Source: Flavobacterium sp. JAS
GTDB lineage: Bacteria; Bacteroidota; Bacteroidia; Flavobacteriales; Flavobacteriaceae
Assembly (NCBI RefSeq): GCF_020991455.1
Contig: NZ_JAJMOX010000017.1
Coordinates: 1 to 64,000 of the forward strand
Length of the DNA: 64,000 nt
Direction: 5' to 3'
Each line of letters begins with the position of its first letter. Position 1 is the stretch's first letter. The notes under the pieces were generated by a model. It searched no databases. It was not told the DNA's origin and was given only the letters and a program-made list of their open reading frames with translations. This document shows, piece after piece, positions 26,297 to 33,965 of this stretch. Made by a program: the position numbers and the translations under genes.

Positions 26297-26770
26297 ATGA
26301 GTCTGCATATCGGAATAACACCAAAAAACTTAAAAAAGAGTACTGCCATATTAGCCACGATTTTATCTAATGAAATGACCTTATATGTAAAAACCAGAAA
26401 GTTTCACTGGAATATCTCCGGAAATAGCTTTATGGAATTACATAAATTGTTTGAAGATCAATACCGAGTTCTGGAAGCTAATATCGATGAAGTTGCAGAA
26501 CGCATTAGTCAGCTTGGCGAGAAAGCGATTGGGACCATGAAAGAATTTATAGAAAATTCGACTCTAAAGGAATCTCCCAAAGAATATGCTTCGCAAAAAC
26601 AAATGCTTGAGGAACTTCTTGAAAATCATGAACAATTGGTAACCGAGTTTAGAGCCTATATTCCAGTTTTTGAAAATGATAATAATGATATTGGTTCAGC
26701 AGATTTTGTGACAGGCTTATTGCAGGAACATGAAAAAATGGCCTGGGTTTTACGCCGCTATCAGGTTTGA
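26297..26770 (+). CDS. dps: Dps-like DNA-protection ferritin
   Basis: 157 residues, the standard Dps length. The inter-subunit ferroxidase residues are present with exact family spacing: His37 (KFHWNISG), His49, Asp64 and Glu68 (NIDEVAERI). The protein forms a dodecamer that oxidises Fe(II) with hydrogen peroxide, stores iron and shields DNA under starvation or oxidative stress. The neighbours downstream (CsbD relic, two-component system, YtxH, holin-like) are stress-type genes. Confidence 0.92.
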   Translation: MSLHIGITPKNLKKSTAILATILSNEMTLYVKTRKFHWNISGNSFMELHKLFEDQYRVLEANIDEVAERISQLGEKAIGTMKEFIENSTLKESPKEYASQKQMLEELLENHEQLVTEFRAYIPVFENDNNDIGSADFVTGLLQEHEKMAWVLRRYQV

Positions 26771-26876
26771 CAAAAACGAAATGTGAATTATGCAACACTT
26801 AACGAAATATATATAACGCAAAACAGGCTAAGATTTTGCAACTTTACAATACTAATAATTGCATAACGAAAAAGGT

Positions 26877-27082
26877 ATAAATAGTACCTAAATAAAAAGA
26901 AACTGGGATGAGTTAAAAGGAAAATTGAAATGAAAATGCGTAACTCTGACAGATGATGATTTGGTGTTTGCTGAAGGAAAGGTAGACGAAACGTACGGAA
27001 GACTTCAGCAAAAGTTGGGAATAGCAAAAGAAGAATTTCATCAAATCCTATCAGATTTACAAATCCTTGACAACTCAAACAG
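26877..27082 (+). pseudogene. CsbD-like stress protein, degraded
   Basis: The frame reads as a CsbD protein: NWDELKGKLK, then LTDDDLVFAEGKVDETYGRLQQKLGI. Three things kill it: the expected start is ATA (26877-26879), there is a TAA at 26889-26891, and a TGA at 26931-26933. The stop codon also seems lost, so the frame runs into the terminator. The distal half is well preserved, so decay is recent. An internal TTG start at 26961 would yield only a fragment. CsbD proteins are small general-stress proteins of unclear function. Confidence 0.75.
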
Positions 27083-27084
27083 GG

Positions 27085-27122
27085 AATACCGTCTAATAAA
27101 ATATATTAGACGGTATTTTTTT
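27085..27122 (+). terminator. Terminator after the CsbD relic
   Basis: AATACCGTCTAATA / TATTAGACGGTATT perfect 14-bp stem, 5-nt loop, T7. Confidence 0.85.
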
Positions 27123-27221
27123 GAGAATTTTACTTATTTTTTTAGTGTTTATGCAACTCTGGCAAGCATTATAAGCCATAACCACGAATAAATTAATTAT
27201 CTTTAACCAAATTTCTTTAAA

Positions 27222-27773
27222 ATGAAACTATTTATAAAGTTCGACATAAATACCATTTGCACTCTTTATTTAAAACACAACCTGGATCAACAAAATATAA
27301 GTTTTACAAGTCTGGGATTTGGTGAGATTGAAGTTGCCGACAATCTTGATGCGGATGCGCTTGAAACTTTAAAAAATAATTTAAGTCCTTGTGGTTTTGA
27401 AATTGTCGAAAATCAAAAAAGTGTATTGGTTCAAAAAATAAAAGATGCTATAATTGAGTTAGTATTTATGGATGACAGTAATAATTATAAAAGTTCTGTT
27501 TTTCTGGCCGAGAAACTCAATCATAGTTATGGTTATTTATCGAATGTTTTTTCGGAAGTAACCTACTCTTCTATTGAAAATTTTATCATTTTACAGAAAA
27601 TCGAAAGAGCAAAACAATTAATTATTATCAATGAAATGAGTTTAACCGAAATTGCGTTTTTACTAAACTATTCGAGTGTTGCACATTTGAGTACGCAGTT
27701 TAAAAATACAACCGGAATAACGCCATCGGCCTTTCAGAGAATAATTAAAAAGCGCAGAGAGAATTTAAAATAA
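27222..27773 (+). CDS. Short AraC-type regulator with N-terminal HMA-like domain
   Basis: 183 residues. The first 70 residues resemble the small HMA/ACT-like domain that Bacteroidota join to AraC helix-turn-helix modules (pattern KLFIKF...C..Y.K..L, then GFGEIEVADNL). The rest is a full AraC DNA-binding domain (ENFIILQKIERAKQLII, then LTEIAFLLNYSSVAHLSTQF and GITPSAFQ). It leads a tight plus-strand group: 19 bp to the response regulator, then 10 bp to the histidine kinase, so all three are very likely one operon for stress sensing. Confidence 0.85.
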   Translation: MKLFIKFDINTICTLYLKHNLDQQNISFTSLGFGEIEVADNLDADALETLKNNLSPCGFEIVENQKSVLVQKIKDAIIELVFMDDSNNYKSSVFLAEKLNHSYGYLSNVFSEVTYSSIENFIILQKIERAKQLIIINEMSLTEIAFLLNYSSVAHLSTQFKNTTGITPSAFQRIIKKRRENLK

Positions 27774-27792
27774 AAATCAAATACCACGCAAA

Positions 27793-28242
27793 ATGCAAAA
27801 ACACGCATTATATATTTTATTGGCTGACGACGATGAAGATGATCGCCTTTTTTTTAAAGATGCATTTGAAGAAATCAAAATACAAACTAACCTAAATTTT
27901 GTACACGACGGAATGCAGTTAATGGATCATTTGATGGATTCTGATAATAAGTTACCGGATATTTTGTTTTTGGATTTGAATATGCCTAAAAAAACAGGTA
28001 AAGAATGTTTAATTGAAATAAAAAAAACAGAACGTCTTAAAGATCTCATTATTGCAATTTATTCTACTTCAGCATCTGAAGAAGATATTGAAGACACCTT
28101 TGTTCAGGGAGCCAATATTTACATTAAAAAACCAAGTGATTTTAATGCGCTGAAAAAAATAATTAATGAAGTCGTGACTGTAAACTGGCACTATCATACC
28201 TCAGGGTTAAATCGTGATAATTTCCTGCTCCGACTAAAATAA
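27793..28242 (+). CDS. Single-domain response regulator (Rcp/CheY-like)
   Basis: 149 residues, receiver domain only. The acidic pocket is in ADDDEDD (11-17), the phospho-acceptor is Asp61 (LFLDLNMPKKTG), with Ser91/Thr92 and Lys112 (YIKKPS) completing the switch set. No output domain, as in the Rcp1-type partners of phytochrome-like kinases. It is 10 bp upstream of the kinase gene and probably receives its phosphate, acting by protein-protein contact. Confidence 0.9.
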   Translation: MQKHALYILLADDDEDDRLFFKDAFEEIKIQTNLNFVHDGMQLMDHLMDSDNKLPDILFLDLNMPKKTGKECLIEIKKTERLKDLIIAIYSTSASEEDIEDTFVQGANIYIKKPSDFNALKKIINEVVTVNWHYHTSGLNRDNFLLRLK

Positions 28243-28252
28243 TAGAATACCA

Positions 28253-30037
28253 ATGAAATGGATACCAAATTTTAATTCTTCAAACTCATTGAGAGTTATT
28301 TTTGTAATCGCAGTTTTCATTTTGTTATTTCTATCTTCCATTGCTTACAAACACAATCAGGATTTGAACGAATCCAGTAAGTTGGTAATGCATACATATG
28401 AAATAAACATACAACTGGAGCGATTAATGTCGGCGGTTAAGGATGCAGAGACGGGTCAGCGTGGCTATATTATTACACGCAATGCCCGCTTTTTAGCGCC
28501 TTATATTTATTCGCGCGAAAAAGTAAACACTTCATTTATTACCCTAAAAAAATTAACTGCAGATAACCCAAAGCAGCGGCAAAATCTTGAAAATCTATTC
28601 AAGCTGATTATTCAGCGTTTTGTTTCTTTTGAAAATTGCCTAAAATACAGCGATCCCAAAACTTATGACAAACGAAAACTAGACAATCATATGTTTGGCG
28701 GCCGAATCCTGATGGAAAACATTCGTTTTAAGGTTGATGAAATGAACGACATCGAAAAAAACTACCTGACCAAAAGATTAAAAATCTACGATGCAGAAAT
28801 TTCTTTAAGTCCACTTTTTTCTATTTCATTGTTTCTGGTTGCATTATGTTTCATTTTACTGGCTTACAGACAAATTAGCCGTGATTTTGAACGTTTGAAA
28901 GTCGTCAATAAAAGAATTTTAATCTCAAACGGACTTATTGCCGAGTCTGAAGCCATTGGAAAATTCAGCACCTGGCAATGGGATCTGGATACTAATAAAA
29001 TAGATTATTCAGACAATCAATTTCGTTTATTAGGTTATGAACCTAAAGCTTTTGTTCCTGTAAAAGAAACTTTTCTGGATTTTGTTCATCCTGATGATAA
29101 ACAAACCGTTTCTAACTCTATGGAAGGAATTTTAAACAATAAACAATTGCCTTTTGTTTATTATAAAATTATACTTCCTAGTCATGAAATCAGATACTTT
29201 AAAACTACCGGAAAATTAGTAACCGATCAACAGGGAAGTAAAATTCTACTTGGAATTAATTTTGATATTACCGATGAACATTTGCTTAACATAGAACTTC
29301 AGGAACGAAACAAAGAGCTAGAAAAAAGCAATAAAGAGCTGGCTTCTTTCAACCATGTTGCAAGTCACGATTTGCAGGAACCACTTAGAAAAATCCAGAC
29401 TTTTATCTCCAGAGTTTCAGATGCTGATAAAGCTATGGTATCGCAAAGCACCAGAGATTATCTTGCAAGAATTGAAATTTCGGCCAAAAGAATGCGTGTT
29501 TTAATTGATGATTTGCTTTTGTTTTCGAGAACCAATACAACCAAAAAAGAGTATATCAAAACCAACTTAAATGAATTGATCGAAAATGCCGAATCTGAAT
29601 TAACTGAAATTATTGAGGATAAAAAAGCGGTTATTACAGTTTCAAAATTGCCAAAATTGGCTGTTATTCCGTATCAAATCGAGCAGCTTTTCATCAACCT
29701 GATTGGAAACTCTTTAAAATACAATCGGCCAAATGTTGCTCCTGAAATTACAATAGAAAGCGTAAAAGTACTCTCTGCCGATTATCCGGACTTATTAGAA
29801 CAGGATGTGAAGAAATTTCATAAAATAACTTTTACAGATAACGGAATGGGGTTTGATTCTCAATTCAAAGAAACCATTTTTGTATTATTCCAACGTCTGC
29901 ATTCGAAAACAGATTACCCCGGAACCGGGATTGGCCTTGCCATTTGTAAGAAAATCGTAGACAATCACAAAGGTCATATTATAGCCGACAGCATGCCTGA
30001 CAAGGGTTCTGTTTTTACCGTTTTTCTTCCAGATTAA
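28253..30037 (+). CDS. Membrane sensor histidine kinase: CHASE3, PAS, HisKA, HATPase
   Basis: 594 residues. TM helix at about 13-31, extracytoplasmic CHASE3 domain (about 35-180, with the hallmark DAETGQRGYI at 64-73), second TM (about 185-205), PAS domain (about 230-345, FSTWQWDL and GINFDITDE), a coiled linker, HisKA with His372 (SHDLQEPLRKI) and an HATPase domain with N box (NLIGNSLKYN), G1 (DNGMGF) and G2 (GTGIGLAICKK). The H-box type matches the phytochrome/Cph1-like class whose partners are single-domain regulators, agreeing with the gene next door. The signal is unknown. Confidence 0.93.
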   Translation: MKWIPNFNSSNSLRVIFVIAVFILLFLSSIAYKHNQDLNESSKLVMHTYEINIQLERLMSAVKDAETGQRGYIITRNARFLAPYIYSREKVNTSFITLKKLTADNPKQRQNLENLFKLIIQRFVSFENCLKYSDPKTYDKRKLDNHMFGGRILMENIRFKVDEMNDIEKNYLTKRLKIYDAEISLSPLFSISLFLVALCFILLAYRQISRDFERLKVVNKRILISNGLIAESEAIGKFSTWQWDLDTNKIDYSDNQFRLLGYEPKAFVPVKETFLDFVHPDDKQTVSNSMEGILNNKQLPFVYYKIILPSHEIRYFKTTGKLVTDQQGSKILLGINFDITDEHLLNIELQERNKELEKSNKELASFNHVASHDLQEPLRKIQTFISRVSDADKAMVSQSTRDYLARIEISAKRMRVLIDDLLLFSRTNTTKKEYIKTNLNELIENAESELTEIIEDKKAVITVSKLPKLAVIPYQIEQLFINLIGNSLKYNRPNVAPEITIESVKVLSADYPDLLEQDVKKFHKITFTDNGMGFDSQFKETIFVLFQRLHSKTDYPGTGIGLAICKKIVDNHKGHIIADSMPDKGSVFTVFLPD

Positions 30038-30169
30038 AACTTTTAAGCAACACATAATAAGCGTTATATAAATCCATTATGGGAATTATATAACGTTTCT
30101 TTTTTATGCTGTAAAGCAAAATCTTAGTTTCATTGCCATCTTTGTAATGTAATACTTTATGAAGTAATA

Positions 30170-30739
30170 ATGAAAACAATTCCCCCCTTGAAAGCTACAA
30201 TTTTTAGAGCTGTTTTTTTATTGATAATCGTAATCTGTGTGTCATCATGCAAGAAAAACACTCCAATAGAAACATCTCTAAAAAATGAAACTTTTACAAA
30301 AAATGAAAAAGAAGAAATCGAAGCCTTTTTTTTTATAGCAACGGCAAATGTGAGTAAATCTATTATTTCGAAAAGTCAAATTGCACAACAAAAAAGTTCA
30401 GATATCAACATACAGGAATTAAGTGAAAAAATTGAGTTTCAGCAAAGCAATTTACTTGAGGAAGTAAATAAAATGGCCAATAAAAAGCTAATTATTATTA
30501 CCGAAATAAATCCAACGCACAAAAGAGATTTATATGATCTTATTGATGCAGCAGATATTGGTTTTAAAAAAGCATACTTGAACTCAATGGCTCAATCCTT
30601 AAACGAACAAATTAATTTGCTTGAATCGATATCTAAGGAAACCAATGATAAAACAATTTTAAAGTTAGTATTACAATATCTGCCTGGACAATACCAGCTC
30701 TTGCGTGAAACAGAGCAAATCAACAGAGAATATATCTAA
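30170..30739 (+). CDS. DUF4142-like lipoprotein
   Basis: 189 residues. Lipoprotein signal ending VSSC (Cys27). The mature part is an all-helical bundle of the DUF4142 type (EIEAFFFIATANVSKSIISK, then a helix with DLYDLIDAADIGFKKAYLNSM). It probably resides in the periplasm or outer membrane; biochemical role unknown. It follows the two-component operon by about 130 bp and precedes YtxH. Confidence 0.65.
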   Translation: MKTIPPLKATIFRAVFLLIIVICVSSCKKNTPIETSLKNETFTKNEKEEIEAFFFIATANVSKSIISKSQIAQQKSSDINIQELSEKIEFQQSNLLEEVNKMANKKLIIITEINPTHKRDLYDLIDAADIGFKKAYLNSMAQSLNEQINLLESISKETNDKTILKLVLQYLPGQYQLLRETEQINREYI

Positions 30740-30879
30740 ACGCCGTACAATCAATATTGATTTATATTATAATTACAGATTAACAGTTATTGAAAAACAA
30801 AGAAATGTCTCAGAGACAGTTTACTTTTTCTGAGATTTAACTATCATATAATTACAATAATCCATTAAAATCAAATATT

Positions 30880-31164
30880 ATGAAAACGAGTAACACCATT
30901 TTAGGAATTTTAGGAGCAGCTGCTGCAGGAGCATTTTTAGGGGTTTTATTTGCACCGGATAAAGGATCAAATACCCGAAAAAAAATCTCAGATAAGTCAA
31001 AAGATTACGGAGACAAAGTAAAAACCAAATTTGACGGAATTGTGAGCACAATTACTTCTAACGGCAAAGGAATTCTTGAAGAAGGAAAAGCAAAATTCAA
31101 TGAGGTTAAAGAGGACTTCAACTCTATTAAAGATGAAGCAAAGACCGTAAAAACGAACTACTAA
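30880..31164 (+). CDS. YtxH-domain protein
   Basis: 94 residues. A glycine/alanine-rich membrane segment (ILGAAAAGAFLGVLFAPDKGS, about 9-29) followed by a charged helix with coiled-coil character (KKISDKSKDYGDKVK) is the YtxH pattern. These small stress proteins are common in Bacteroidota beside CsbD and holin-like genes. It is 34 bp upstream of the next gene and probably co-transcribed with it. Confidence 0.85.
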   Translation: MKTSNTILGILGAAAAGAFLGVLFAPDKGSNTRKKISDKSKDYGDKVKTKFDGIVSTITSNGKGILEEGKAKFNEVKEDFNSIKDEAKTVKTNY

Positions 31165-31198
31165 AAGTGACCATTTTAAACCATAAATACCCTCAATC

Positions 31199-31579
31199 AT
31201 GGAATCAAATGCAACAACAAACGAGAACTTAAATCTTTACGATAAAGCCGAAAATTATACCAAAACGAGTTTAGAATTAATTAAACTAAAAACGGTATCG
31301 ACATCGGCTGATGTTTTATCGACATTAACATCAAAGATCGTTGTTGGCGCTGTTGTTGCATTTTTTACCTTATTCCTTAATATCGGGATTAGTTTATGGC
31401 TTGGTGAAGTACTTGGAGCGTATTACTACGGTTTTTTTATCATGGCGCTATTCTATTTAATTGTTGCCATTGTGATGCACAAAACGCAGCACAAACTGAT
31501 CAAAACCCCTATTGGAAATATGATTATTTCCAGTATTCTAAAAGAAACTAAAAAAGACATCAAAGCTGATTTAAATTAA
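31199..31579 (+). CDS. Holin-like membrane protein (phage_holin_3_6 / holin-X type)
   Basis: 126 residues. A charged N-terminal helix (NLYDKAENYTKTSLELIKLKT) precedes two membrane helices (about 49-67 and 73-95) joined by a short GEVLGAYYYG turn, then a basic tail. This is the architecture of chromosomal 'phage holin family' proteins that travel with YtxH genes. Nothing phage-like surrounds it, so a role in envelope stress is more likely than lysis. Confidence 0.75.
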   Translation: MESNATTNENLNLYDKAENYTKTSLELIKLKTVSTSADVLSTLTSKIVVGAVVAFFTLFLNIGISLWLGEVLGAYYYGFFIMALFYLIVAIVMHKTQHKLIKTPIGNMIISSILKETKKDIKADLN

Positions 31580-31615
31580 TTGATAAACCGTTGAGTGTAA
31601 ATTAATAAAATTTCA

Positions 31616-31758
31616 TTTAACACATAGAAACATAGATTTTTATGTGTAAAAAGAATGTAAAAAAGAAATATATTTCTTTCACATAGCCTAACTCTATGCC
31701 TTTAAATAAGTGAAACGCCTTTTTTGAAAGTACAAAATCTATGTTTCTATGTGTTAAA
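31616..31758. repeat. Perfect 25-bp inverted repeat with nested dyads
   Basis: The left arm 31616-31640 and right arm 31734-31758 are exact reverse complements (core AACACATAGAAACATAG). The 93-nt loop holds further dyads (AAAGAAATATATTTCTTT, and CATAG...CTATG). It separates the holin-like gene from the next gene. Confidence 0.85.
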
Positions 31759-31805
31759 ATTAATTTACCTCCAAATCATTAATTTATAAACCAAAAAAGA
31801 CTGTT

Positions 31806-32150
31806 ATGGAAACTGTTTACACTATCGATTCATTAAATCAGATGATTGAACAACTGGAAATCCGACAGGACGCCGAATGGTGCGCTATTAAAGACGAAAT
31901 TGATGAAATCAAAGATAATTTAAAACCTCTGAATCTCATTAGAAACACAGTCGAGGAAATCAACGAAACTGTAGGTTTTAAAAGCAATCTGGCACAATCT
32001 GCTATTAGCATCGGGATTGGTTATCTCGCCAAAAGATTTGTGGTTGGAAAAAGCGATTCAACATTCAAAAACATCTTCGGATCACTATTGCAGCTTGTCG
32101 TAACCAATTTAGTTTCGAAACCACATGAGCCCTCAAAAGAGGAGCCATAA
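31806..32150 (+). CDS. Conserved-looking small protein of the stress cluster
   Basis: 114 residues. The N-terminal 60 residues form an acidic amphipathic helix with heptad character (EQLEIRQDAEWCAIKDEIDEI). The C-terminal part has small hydrophobic stretches (SAISIGIGYLAKRF and LLQLVVTNLVS) that may associate with the membrane. It follows YtxH and the holin-like gene and is typical of such clusters; no known domain recognised. Confidence 0.65.
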   Translation: METVYTIDSLNQMIEQLEIRQDAEWCAIKDEIDEIKDNLKPLNLIRNTVEEINETVGFKSNLAQSAISIGIGYLAKRFVVGKSDSTFKNIFGSLLQLVVTNLVSKPHEPSKEEP

Positions 32151-32197
32151 CAACAAGAACATCAAAAGAGTAATTGTCTAACTAAAATTTAAATATT

Positions 32198-32296
32198 ATG
32201 GAAAAGTTTAGCCAAATAGTATTAAAGAACAGTGTGTACATGTACTCTAATCTATATAAATGTTTTGAATTCACAAGAGTATTTCTAGGTATCTAA
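32198..32296 (+). CDS. Possible 32-residue small protein
   Basis: ATG at 32198 behind an A/T-rich start region typical for this genome, directly after the stress cluster. The encoded peptide (MEKFSQIVLKNSVYMY...) has no recognised motif. It may be chance. Confidence 0.25.
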   Translation: MEKFSQIVLKNSVYMYSNLYKCFEFTRVFLGI

Positions 32297-32422
32297 CTCG
32301 CTTTATACGTTTCGTAAACAAACGGTTAAACAGTTAATATCCTTCATTATATATTTTAAGGTTCAAAGGTACAGAGGCTCAAAGGTACAAAGGTGCTGGG
32401 TTATCAGATTTTGAACTTTATA

Positions 32423-32459
32423 AAAAAAAGACTGTTTCACAAGTGAAACAGTCTTTTTT
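32423..32459. terminator. Bidirectional terminator downstream of prfA
   Basis: AAAAAGACTGTTTCAC / GTGAAACAGTCTTTTT perfect 16-bp stem, 2-nt loop, lying between the stress cluster and convergent prfA. Flanked by 'GGTTCAAAGG' repeat words on both sides (32362-32395, 32483-32520). Confidence 0.85.
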
Positions 32460-32527
32460 AATTTTAAGTAAGATCGCAGATTTAAACCTTTGCGCCTTTG
32501 TATCTTTGAACCTCTGTATCTTTTTCT

Positions 32528-33604
32528 TTAGAAAACCTCCGAAGCTTCCTTCAATTTCTCCATATTGTTAACCAATTGAAGCTCGGCAACAATTTTTTGG
32601 ATATCACCATTCATGATGTTTCCTAGATCGTAAAGTGTCAAACCAACTCTGTGATCTGTTACACGACCCTGAGCGTAGTTGTACGTACGAATCTTAGCAG
32701 ATCTGTCACCAGAACTAACCTGAGAAGTACGTTTTGTAGCATCTTCAGCTTCTTTCTTAGCCAATTCTTGTTCGTATAAACGAGAACGTAAAACGTTCAA
32801 CGCCTTATCTTTATTTTTATGCTGTGATTTCTGATCCTGACATTGCGCCACTAATCCGGTTGGAATGTGCGTTAAACGTACAGCAGATTTCGTAGTATTT
32901 ACAGATTGTCCTCCAGGTCCAGACGAACAGAAGAAATCAACACGAACATCATTCATATCAATTTGCACATCAAACTCCTCAGCTTCCGGTAAAACCATTA
33001 CTGTAGCAGCCGATGTATGCACACGACCTTGAGTTTCTGTCTGAGGAACACGTTGTACACGGTGCACACCAGCTTCAAACTTCAAAGTTCCGTAAACATC
33101 TTCACCCGAAACCTCAAAAATAACCTCTTTGAAACCTCCCGAAGTTCCTTCGTTCATATCAACAACCGAAGTTCTCCAACCTTGGTTCTCACAATATTTA
33201 GTATACATTCTAAATAAATCTCCTGCAAAAATACTCGCTTCATCTCCACCCGTTCCGGCACGAATCTCGACCATTACGTTTTTAGCATCTTCAGGATCTT
33301 TAGGGATCAACATAAACTTGATTTCTTCCTCAAGTTCAGGCAATCTTTCTTTTGCTTCATCAAGTTGCATTTTGGCCATTTCGGTCATATCTGCATCACT
33401 TCCGTCAGCAATAATTTCGTTTGCCTCATCTATATTAGCCATCAAAAGCACATATTCATCACGCTTTTCAGCCAATGCTTTCAAGTTTTTGTACTCTTGA
33501 TTCAATTGCACATAACGTTTCTGATCAGAAATAACATCCGGCTGGATAATTAAATCTGAAATCTCGTCAAAACGTTGTTTTACTATTTGAAGTCTATCTA
33601 ACAT
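32528..33604 (-). CDS. prfA: Peptide chain release factor 1 (PrfA)
   Basis: 358 residues, normal RF1 length. The GGQ motif that triggers peptidyl-tRNA hydrolysis is at 231-233 (SSGPGGQSVNTTKSAVR). The codon-reading PxT tripeptide is Pro187-Gln188-Thr189 (family PAT/PVT), which marks RF1 (UAA/UAG) rather than RF2 (SPF). It has no internal frameshift site. A perfect -7 box (TAAATTTG on the minus strand, 33636-33629) is about 25 bp before the start. Confidence 0.96.
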   Translation of the reverse strand: MLDRLQIVKQRFDEISDLIIQPDVISDQKRYVQLNQEYKNLKALAEKRDEYVLLMANIDEANEIIADGSDADMTEMAKMQLDEAKERLPELEEEIKFMLIPKDPEDAKNVMVEIRAGTGGDEASIFAGDLFRMYTKYCENQGWRTSVVDMNEGTSGGFKEVIFEVSGEDVYGTLKFEAGVHRVQRVPQTETQGRVHTSAATVMVLPEAEEFDVQIDMNDVRVDFFCSSGPGGQSVNTTKSAVRLTHIPTGLVAQCQDQKSQHKNKDKALNVLRSRLYEQELAKKEAEDATKRTSQVSSGDRSAKIRTYNYAQGRVTDHRVGLTLYDLGNIMNGDIQKIVAELQLVNNMEKLKEASEVF

Positions 33605-33764
33605 TTTCTAATTCCTTTTATTGGAGTGCAAATTTACGAAATTTTTGTTTAAAATTCTATCATTAACTTTTTGTGTTTTTTAAGGCTGATTTTGAGCGGA
33701 ATTTTGATAGTTTTTGGATCCCGATAATTATCAGAACAGCCTATTTGTTATATCTTTTTTGGAG

Positions 33765-33845
33765 CTGTTTCCTGCTATTCGCTACAATCTTTTGTTCCGC
33801 TAAAGCTTCACAAAAGGATTTCCACTTCTATCAGGGCTAGGGTAT
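33765..33845 (-). repeat. Dispersed structured element 'CGATAGAAGTGGAAATC', copy 2
   Basis: Read on the minus strand: CCCTGATAGAAGTGGAAATCC, TTTTGTGAAGC, GCGGAACAAAAGATTG, GCGAATAGCAGGAAAC. These are the same landmarks in the same order as 18855-18990. It lies immediately before the promoter of the SEC-C cassette. Confidence 0.65.
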
Positions 33846-33862
33846 TGATTTTCAAAATTGAG

Positions 33863-33908
33863 TTTATGGTTTTCCGTAAAGTTATTGAATTAAAATAAGT
33901 TAAATTTG
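33863..33908 (+). promoter_or_regulatory. Promoter with CRP-like dyad for the SEC-C cassette
   Basis: Dyad TTTATGG-TTTT-CCGTAAA (33863-33880) centred 29.5 nt upstream of a perfect -7 box TAAATTTG (33901-33908), i.e. near -42 from the expected start site. The dyad, the following GTT..TGAATTAAAA and the box align without gaps to 41448-41493. The -7 box overlaps a TTG at 33906, so that codon cannot be the translation start. Confidence 0.6.
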
Positions 33909-33965
33909 AGAAAAAATCAACCCAATTTACTGTTGGAATATAACAAATTAGTAATTTTCAAAGAA

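Noticed and set aside
31199..31579. Holin-like gene as sign of a prophage
   Set aside because: No capsid, terminase, integrase or lysin genes nearby; this holin type is common in chromosomal stress clusters.
33906..33965. TTG start 20 codons upstream for the nuclease-like gene
   Set aside because: The TTG is the end of a perfect -7 promoter box TAAATTTG, so it would not be in the transcript; the ATG at 33966 is used.
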